Assembly: GCA_000708835.1 (NCBI GenBank)
Contig: DF237272.1
Location: 1 to 64,000 of the forward strand
Direction of reading: 5' to 3'
Origin: Klebsormidium nitens
Taxonomy: Eukaryota; Streptophyta; Klebsormidiophyceae; Klebsormidiales; Klebsormidiaceae
DNA length: 64,000 bases
The position numbers and the translations under genes were made by a program. The notes beneath the pieces were generated by a model that saw only the letters and a program-made list of their open reading frames with translations, ran no database searches and was not told the origin of the DNA. Below, piece by piece: positions 57,701-64,000 of this stretch. The stretch's first letter is position 1; each line of letters opens with the position of its first letter.

Positions 57701-60700
57701 AGTGTTCTAACCCGATGTCAATAATGGCCTAGGTTCCATTGTTCGCTTTCTTGGACTCCTGAAATTGACGCGATCTTTGTAATGTGCAGCGCAACCTGGC
57801 CGCCCTCAAAGCGCTTCAGAAGGGCGGCGTAAAGGCCCCCGCCGCGCGCGTCATCCGAACGCTCTTCGGTGACGGCCTCAACATCGTCGAAGCCCCCGGG
57901 GGGATCCCCCAACCCACATCCCAAACCCCAAACCCGACCACCCCCACGGAAGCAGAACCCGAGACTCCTCCAAACACAGCCCCAAAGCTCAAGTTGCTGT
58001 TGAAAGAGTCGCAGAGTCGTAAGGGGGGGGTGCGACACCCCGAGGCGGATTTCGACTATTTGGACGAATCGCAGCAGGGGGCCGTTCGGAAGGCGTTGGA
58101 TAGGGAGGGGGCCGTGACCGTGATTCAGGGCCCCCCCGGAACGGGGAAGACGGTCGTTGTGTGTGACATCATCGCAAAGGCGGTGGCGCGGGGGGAACGG
58201 GTGCTCGCGACGGCGCCCACCAATGCGGCCGTGGATAATATGGTGAGGGGCAGTTTCAATCCGCTTGTTCGAGCATCGCACTTGCGTTCGCGTTGCTTCT
58301 AGGCTTCCGGATCGGCCGAGAACGACGGATACGTCCATGCCTTTGGACCAATTCGCTCTGGGTCTACTAGTATCGAGAGGAACACTCTCTTCAGTCAACC
58401 CACTTCTTCCTCTCTTATGTCGAGAAGCTCAGCACGCTTTGTGGTGCGCGGTGGCAGCTTCGGTTGCCCCTCCTCTCTTGTAGAACCTTTTCCTTCGATT
58501 GTCTATTCACCCCCACCTCGTTCCTTTTCTACACAGCTCGAGAAGCTGGGCATGATGGTCCTCGTTGGCAACCCGCAGTGCATGACCCCTCTCGATTCCT
58601 CTTCCTTTTTTCTGGTTGACTTTTCCACTAACAGCTCAATAACCGTTCCATACTCCACCTCAAACGGCATCTTCCCCTCCGCCGCAGGTCGAGAAGCTCT
58701 CAACAATGGGCTTGAACGTCGTCCGTGTCGGCAACCCGCAGCGCATGACCCCCGCCGTCACGAGCCGCGCACTTCAGGTGCAGGTCGACGCGGAGCTGGC
58801 CGACTGGCGGCGCGACATGGCGCGGCGGCGCGCAGACGTCCGGGAAGATATGCGCGCGTGCGCACAGGACGAGGAGATGGTGGCGGGGCTCAAGACGATG
58901 CTGCGCAAGATGGGGCGCACGCTCAAGACGACGGAGCGGCAGACGGTAAGTAAACTTGGGTTTGGAAAACTCTGTTCTGGATCGGTTTTCGTTCGTGATT
59001 TTGGGGTGTGTTTAAAGTAAAGGAATGCCAATGATTTGCACCAGCTTCAAGAGGTTGGATTGAGAAAGACCAATCTTTGACTACTGACCGAGACGATGTT
59101 GCGCAAGACGAGGCGACTTTGAAAATGACAATGCAGCAGACCGTATGAATACAAAGCGGTCACGAAAGGTTTTGGGTATGAACTAGGGTAGCGTTCGGCA
59201 CAAAATTCGACCGGTGGAACCGTCGAACAAATAGCTTTTGGGGGATGATTAAGACGTTATTGCGCAACGTGTGGCGCAAGCGGCAAACGCAAACGGCATG
59301 TGTTTTCAGGTACTTTGCTTCGGTGGTCGAGGACTCGGGCTATGCGTGGGCAAAGTGGATTACACGGGCCGAAATCTTGAAAATGCAGTCGTGAACCTCG
59401 CGCCCCTTATAGTTCAACGTCGTCGAAGTCAGCGGCTCTCGTCACGCGAGTTCTGACTCCTTCTCAGCTGACGTGACACCCCGTTTTCTCCCGCAGGTGA
59501 AGCTGATTCTGAGCCAGGCCCAGGTGGTGCTGTGCACCAACTCGGGTGCGGCCGACTCGCTGGTGCAGAACGAGGGGCCGTTCGACATGGTGGTCGTGGA
59601 CGAGGCGGGGCAAGCCACCGAGCCAAGCTGCTGGATCCCTCTGCTGCAGGTAGGAGGCAATTGAATGTTTCAATCGGTTTTCCTTCTCTAGAATTTTAGA
59701 AGGCGTTTTTAAACTGGTGTGGACGAGGAGGGACAGATCATCAGGCCGAACTGTTGGATCTTGCTCTTGCAGGCAATACGCATTCAGCTCCCGCATCAGC
59801 TTCGTAGATTTAGGAGTTTTTCAAAGGTGTTGTGTCGTGAATTGTGGGCAAGCCACCAAACCAAGCTGCTGAACCGTGCTGCTGCATGGAACGCCCTGGT
59901 TGTTGACCGTAACAGGATTGACAGCCCTTGCACCTCACTTGCAAGACGGGATCTCAGACTGTCGTAGGGCCCGACACAGTCGAGCAACTTGTGCCTTCAA
60001 AGCAAACGTCGTTTTGAGTGTGTGTCCATATGCTCGCTCTCCGAGTTGAAGGACCGCCCTCTTCGCATTTGGTGCTCGCTAGAAGTGGGAGATTCTGCTT
60101 GCTTCCATTCCGTCCTTACTGGTCCCCGCATCAGAGACTTTCGCTTCAGAAGCTTGCAACCTCGGCATCGGCAAGCCGAACTACCAGGAAGAAGGCTTCA
60201 TAGGTACCTCTGGCAAAAGGAGCATTGAGTGAGGTTTAGAACCCGAACTATTTCGATATGCAGGGCAAGCGCGCCATTCTGGCAGGCGATACGTGTCAGC
60301 TGGCGCCTACTGTCCTGAGCCGGGAGGCGATGGAGGGCGGCCTCGCCGTCAGTCTGATGGAGCGCGCGATGAGCCTCTACCAGGGCCGACTGCACTCTAT
60401 GCTCCAGGTAAGGAACAAATGCAACGGATTTCGCGCAGAGCGCAGAGACGTAACCTGCCTTTTGTCTTGTGTCTAATGACGTCAGAGCCACGTCGCTCTA
60501 GATGACTACTGTACCTGTCTGTGCGTTTGCGGATCAAAGCGAAGCGGGGTTGCCGAGAGTGAGGGCTGAGATGTGCCCGTCACAAACTTCTTTCTTTCTG
60601 AAATTTGAGCACCGTAGTGAAAGGGGGCTGAACTGCTGACCATCGCGCAACGCTGTCGTGGCGCCTCTCTGTGAGTGTCATGTTTTGGTTCGGGTCAGAA

Positions 60701-62544
60701 AGGTCCGATGGTTGTTTAGAGATGACCGGTGGTCGATCCATCCCATTCTGGCTCTGCGAGGCGACCTGCCAGTACATGTCGCTCTGTTGTAGCCTCTCAT
60801 AGCCATCATGCGAATTGGAAAGGTAACATCGTTCATCACGCGTCGCAGCAATCACTGCGATCTTCTATTTGTTGTCCTTAATGTTACTGCGATTGCAGTG
60901 ATGTCCTCCTTTTATTCCGTCGGGCCCACCATTTTCTGGTCAAGTGGGGATCGCGTCCCTTGCCCTCCGGCCTGTCTTCTCCTGATGATTTGCTCCCCGT
61001 ATTCAGGTGCAATACCGTATGAACGCCGCCATAGCCGACTGGTCCTCCGTCGAGCTATACAATGGGCAAGTACGCTCTGCCCCCATGGTTGCGAACAAAG
61101 TGCTGGCGGACAAGCCGGGCGTTGCCAGCACCCCGACCACTCTGGCCCCGCTCCTCCTTTTGGACACGAGGGCTCCTCGGGGGAGTCTACTGAGGGGATG
61201 CGAGGAGTCGCTTGACGGGAGGTAAGGGAGGCGTCTGAGGCAACTGAACGGTGCGCGGTGGTTGAATTGCGGGGGGAAAAACTTATCCGTTCGTTTTCTG
61301 CTAGAACAGATGGTGTGATCTGACAGGCTCTGAAAGGGTCCGAATGGAATCCGAGGGATGGAAAGTCTGAAGAATTCCGATCGCTGAGCGAGTTTTGGGC
61401 GGCCATCTTTGTTCGAAGCGGAAGCTACCATCAGTACCTAATGAAGGCGTGGTTATTACATCTCGAGTCTGTTCTTCCATTCTGGGTGTCCTTCGCGGAT
61501 TCTCAGGTCTGCTTTCCTGACGCACCTCTCTCAATGTGGGCGTGGAACCCGTTACATCGTTCATGCAGTCGTCCTCCGTTGCCTTCTGCTAAATCCGACG
61601 CCCAGATTGAAATTCCTCGTTCTTTCTTGCAGCGGGAGCGGCTCCTTGTTCAACGAGGGCGAGGCCACCATTGTCGTCTCCCACGTGTTGGAGTTACTCG
61701 CGGCGGGGGTCCCAGGACCCGCAATCGCAGTACAAAGCCCGTATTTGGCGCAGGTCGAGTTGCTGCAAGCGCGTCTGGCGCAGCACAAGGGAACGGAGGG
61801 GGTTGAAGTGGCAAGTATCGATAGCTTCCAGGGGCGTGAAGCGGACGCGGTTATTATCTCTATGGTAAGTTCACGGCGGCAGGTTTGAAGGGGTTTGGGT
61901 TAGGGTTTCTGTGGGTTTTCAGCCTGGACAGCAGGCGTGCTCGTCAAACCAAAAGAAAGGCTATGGGTCATGTGGGTCTCAGAGGGTGCGGAGGATCTGG
62001 AAAGGGATGGAGGCTCAAGTTGCAAGGTTGCACCTATCCACTTTTGAGCCGGATTCGCAGTCTCAGGGGGGCCTCTAACGAGTATTAGAGATCGAGAAAG
62101 GACTCAGGAGTTTCAAGAAAATGGACTTAGGATTCTCAAGAATCACCAAACCCCAGAGCGGTTCGTTTGTGAAGCTTTGGGGTATTAATGACCGCACGCC
62201 TGTTGTGAAGACAGGAACGACGATCCGCCCCCTTGAGTACTTACCAGCTGTCACCGGTGCCTATGATGCAGGTTCGGTCCAACCCGTCCGGCATTGTGGG
62301 CTTCCTGGGCGACCACCGGCGCATGAACGTCGGCGTCACGCGCGCGCGCATGCACGTGGCAGTTGTCTGCGACAGCAGCACCGTCGGGCGGAACCCATTC
62401 TTGCTGCGCCTATTGCAGCACATAAAGCGAAGGGGCGAGGTGCGCAGCGCCGCAGGGGGGGACCCTCAGGGCTCGGAATATGCCCCCCCGCTGCCCATGT
62501 CCAAGTGGAAGGGGCAGGGCAACGGGCTGTATACGTCCAACTAG
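54798..62544 (+). CDS. UPF1-like SF1 helicase, SMUBP-2/IGHMBP2 type, probably plastid, ten exons
   Basis: Exons are 54798-55617, 56500-56751, 57042-57331, 57790-58242, 58688-58945, 59497-59649, 60264-60407, 61007-61221, 61633-61864 and 62272-62544, giving 1029 aa. The protein is an ATP-dependent 5'-3' nucleic-acid helicase of the UPF1 superfamily-1B group, closest in pattern to the plant plastid-predicted SMUBP-2 homologue At5g35970. All motifs are present: Walker A QGPPGTGKT (~residues 567-575), Ia TAPTNAAVDNM, II VVVDEAGQATEP (~723-733), III GDTCQLAPTVLS (~750), IV VQYRMN (~791), V ASIDSFQGREADAVIIS and VI RRMNVGVTRARM. A beta-barrel-like region with GDLVYLRPEG and IALEKRHGDP precedes the helicase core. 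The N terminus (MAQARLRPLSGASLTSC, low in acid) looks like a plastid transit peptide. Three exon edges have echo copies in introns, and intron 2 ends in a 22-bp tandem repeat. Confidence 0.92.
56949..57036 (+). repeat. Four 22-bp tandem repeats at the helicase intron 2 acceptor
   Basis: Units start at 56949, 56971, 56993 and 57015. Each begins [ag]accaa followed by [ga][ga]tcta, for example aaccaagatctaaccaccaa. The last, most diverged unit runs straight into tctaattgcag, the splice acceptor at 57041. Each unit contains taac or ctaac, resembling the plant branch-point consensus, so the array multiplies candidate branch points. Confidence 0.9.
58415..58608 (+). repeat. Two echoes of helicase exon 5 acceptor edge
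   Basis: The exon start (gtcgagaagctctcaacaat at 58688, and gttggcaacccgcag-like bases after it) is echoed at 58537 (ctcgagaagctgggcatgat, then gttggcaacccgcagtgcat; offset 151 bp, acceptor cag kept). It is echoed again at 58419 (gtcgagaagctcagcacg, offset a further 118 bp). The 151-bp offset is not a multiple of three, so use of the echo acceptor would shift the frame. Confidence 0.9.
59085..59300 (+). repeat. Two echoes of helicase exon 5 donor edge
   Basis: Exon 5 ends with gacgatgctgcgcaagatgg..aagacgacggagcggcagacg|gt. Degraded copies follow in the intron: gacgatgttgcgcaagacga at 59092 (offset 198 bp, ending cagcagaccgtatg) and gacgttattgcgcaacgtgt at 59253 (offset a further 161 bp). 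Confidence 0.8.
59715..59895 (+). repeat. Two echoes of helicase exon 6 donor edge
   Basis: The Walker B region of exon 6 (gtggacgaggcggggcaagc at 59596) is echoed at 59720 (gtggacgaggagggacagat, then ctgttggatcttgctcttgc; offset 124 bp). It is echoed again at 59846 (gggcaagccaccaaaccaag, then ctgctgaaccgtgctgctgc; offset a further ~114 bp). Confidence 0.85.
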
Positions 62545-63352
62545 GATAGGAACAATTTGCAGGTGTATCGATATTCAGGGAATAAATTAGCGGCTCGCTC
62601 TGGCTGAGTTTGAGAAAGTCAGGTGCTTTCCGCTGCAGAAAGCTGGCTCAGGGAAAGGGGTTGCCCCGCCCTGAAGTCGGCACAGCTGCGCAAGGTGTTG
62701 TTGCGATAGGATCCGCCCATGCACAGGCAAAGGTAGCTGTACAGGCCGCGTGTATGCGGAGATTGTTTGGAAACGAACTTGGTACGTTTAGGAACAAGAA
62801 GCGCGGCATGTGCAGCTTAAATGCAGACACACTCTTTTTCAAGCTAGACTCACGAGTTGACATAGGTAATGCAACAGGTCGGGATTTGACTGCAACGCTT
62901 ATGTATGGGCATTGCGCCGACATTGGACGCTCCGGTATTTACAGTCTCAAGTATCTCAAAGCAGGATTGCGTAAAGCTTCGCGACATGCTCGTGACTCGA
63001 ACCTATCATTTCAGTTGCCCACACTTTGATGCCCATGTAGTTGAGATGGACTTGCCTGGCTGTCCAATGTGGCAGATGGGTTCTCAAAAATAAAAATCAC
63101 TACAGGAGCTATACTTTGCCAAATCGGACCAATCTAGGTATTGCATAAAGTGGTATGAACCATGCTGAGCTTGGGTCCATGCAATTTGTCCAAGCATCTC
63201 ATCCCCTTTCCAACTCTGATCGATACGTTCTACATTTCTCGCCCCATATGCATTCCAGAGCAATTCGGAGATTCAAAGCAAAACTTGAAGAATTGCAATT
63301 GCAGATGAACTGATTTTGAAAGCACCTTTGTACACACATCTGCGGTCCCTGG
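62545..63352. other. Convergent intergenic region, helicase and dUTPase genes
   Basis: About 0.8 kb holding both 3' UTRs. A 139-codon frame at 62610-63029 has no recognisable similarity and starts without ATG. Confidence 0.5.
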
Positions 63353-63606
63353 CTATCTGTTGGTCACACCTGTGGAGCCAAAGCCCCCAGCTCCCCTGAC
63401 TGTAATGTCCAAATCGTCCACTTGGACGACCTCAGGGGTGACAATCCTCTCGAGGATAAGCTGTGCAATCCTGTCGCCAGCGCTAATCTTGAAGTCCTTG
63501 TCTGAAAAGTTGAACAGGATGACTCCCACAGGCCCCCTGTAGTCTGCATCAATCACTCCGGCTCCAACGTCGATGGAGTGCTTGTTTGCCAAGCCGGACC
63601 TCGGCG
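63353..63606 (-). CDS. DUT: dUTPase (dUTP diphosphatase), last exon; 5' part outside the window
   Basis: The terminal exon runs from acceptor ttcag|CG at 63606 to TAG at 63353, 83 residues plus a split codon. dUTPase hydrolyses dUTP to dUMP and pyrophosphate, keeping uracil out of DNA and supplying dTMP synthesis. Conserved motifs are PRSGLANKH (motif 2), [12 protein letters not shown] (motif 3, catalytic Asp), DRIAQLILE (motif 4) and [10 protein letters not shown] (motif 5, glycine-rich arm that closes over the active site). The spacing matches plant homotrimeric enzymes. Motif 1 (AGYDL-type) must lie in an upstream exon beyond the right edge. I found no convincing upstream exon in 63607-64000, which I read as intron. 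Confidence 0.93.
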
Positions 63607-64000
63607 CTGAAGGGAAAGGACCAGATAAAGGGGAGTCAAGCCAAGGAGCTGAACAGAAAGGTGCACGCCCAGACCATGGAGGCATAGCCATGAGTCAATG
63701 AGGCTTGCTTGAATCAGAGAAACAAGCAGTGCCCCTCCTCAGCAGAGAAAGCCTTCTTATCCTGACAATCATTAGCATGCTGACTCAGCTGCAACCATCC
63801 AAGCATGGTGCGGTGGGTTGGTATCCTAAGGGAGCTCTGATCATACTGGACATCAGCGGTAACTGAAAATACATTCTGCATGGGTTTCTATGCAGATTTC
63901 AGATTTTGGAATCTAGCCACCCCTTTCCCTGAAAACACACTCGCAACCCTTCTGCTGATGCGGAAAGAACCCTTGATTGTGCTAGCATTTGGAAGCAAGC
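63607..64000 (-). other. Presumed intron of the dUTPase gene, truncated by window edge
   Basis: The acceptor at 63607-63609 defines its 3' end. No coding stretch resembling dUTPase motif 1 is visible before the window ends. Confidence 0.55.

Noticed and set aside
61890-61915. Telomere-like gggttagggttt in a helicase intron
   Set aside because: Fewer than two complete repeat units; too short to be an interstitial telomere tract.
62610-63029. 139-codon plus-strand frame after the helicase
   Set aside because: It has no ATG start and no similarity, and lies in the presumed 3' UTR.

Overview
The window is nuclear DNA of a green-lineage eukaryote. All but two or three genes are split by GT-AG introns with pyrimidine-rich tgcag acceptors, and five or six products look plastid-targeted: a Tic22-like import protein, an FAD oxidoreductase, a nickel-transport-family membrane protein, a thylakoid-lumen protein with a twin-arginine signal, and a UPF1/SMUBP-2-type helicase. 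It also encodes a CCDC42/CFAP73-type flagellar coiled-coil protein, which seed plants lack. Together these point to a streptophyte alga or a spore-bearing land plant with flagellate cells. A charophyte such as Klebsormidium is my guess, but it is inference. I see no bacterial, phage, organellar or viral segment, no CRISPR array and no rRNA or convincing tRNA gene.

Layout: fourteen genes can be built from exon phase and protein similarity, and their strands alternate without exception. They are Tic22-like (+, 1995-5638), a small conserved-looking protein (-, 7179-7559), FAD oxidoreductase (+, 8405-13700), Ni-transport family (-, 15100-18310), SAM methyltransferase (+, 19127-21949), lumenal protein (-, 23410-24970), IQ-motif protein (+, 25628-26644), TPR-ankyrin-MYND protein (-, 28004-35150), mitochondrial uL18 (+, 37205-38088), CCDC42/CFAP73-like (-, 39118-43941), disordered Ser/Arg/Pro-rich protein (+, 45201-50829), unknown protein (-, 51833-53678), SF1 helicase (+, 54798-62544) and dUTPase 3' part (-, 63353-63606, running off the right edge). 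Every neighbouring pair is therefore convergent or divergent. Divergent pairs share 0.65-2 kb and convergent pairs are separated by 0.8-1.5 kb. All joined exon sets are in frame and sum to whole codon counts.

The most unusual feature is in the introns. In at least seven of the eleven multi-exon genes, an intron holds one or more decayed direct copies of the neighbouring exon edge together with its splice site. I call these echoes. They lie about 110-210 bp apart, often near 120-150 bp. I found them in the Tic22, FAD, Ni-transport, MYND, CCDC42, Ser/Arg-rich and helicase genes. They look like repeated short tandem duplications anchored on splice junctions, with the spare copies decaying inside introns. 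A 410-bp MITE with a TTA target-site duplication sits 60 bp upstream of the FAD gene start codon.

The genes do not form one pathway. The plastid bias (protein import, membrane transport, lumen, oxidoreductase, helicase) mixes with housekeeping functions (dUTPase, mitochondrial ribosome, methyltransferase) and a flagellar gene. Exon coordinates come from reading splice signals and phases by eye. They are well supported where protein families are recognisable, and less certain at 5' ends and in the unknown genes.
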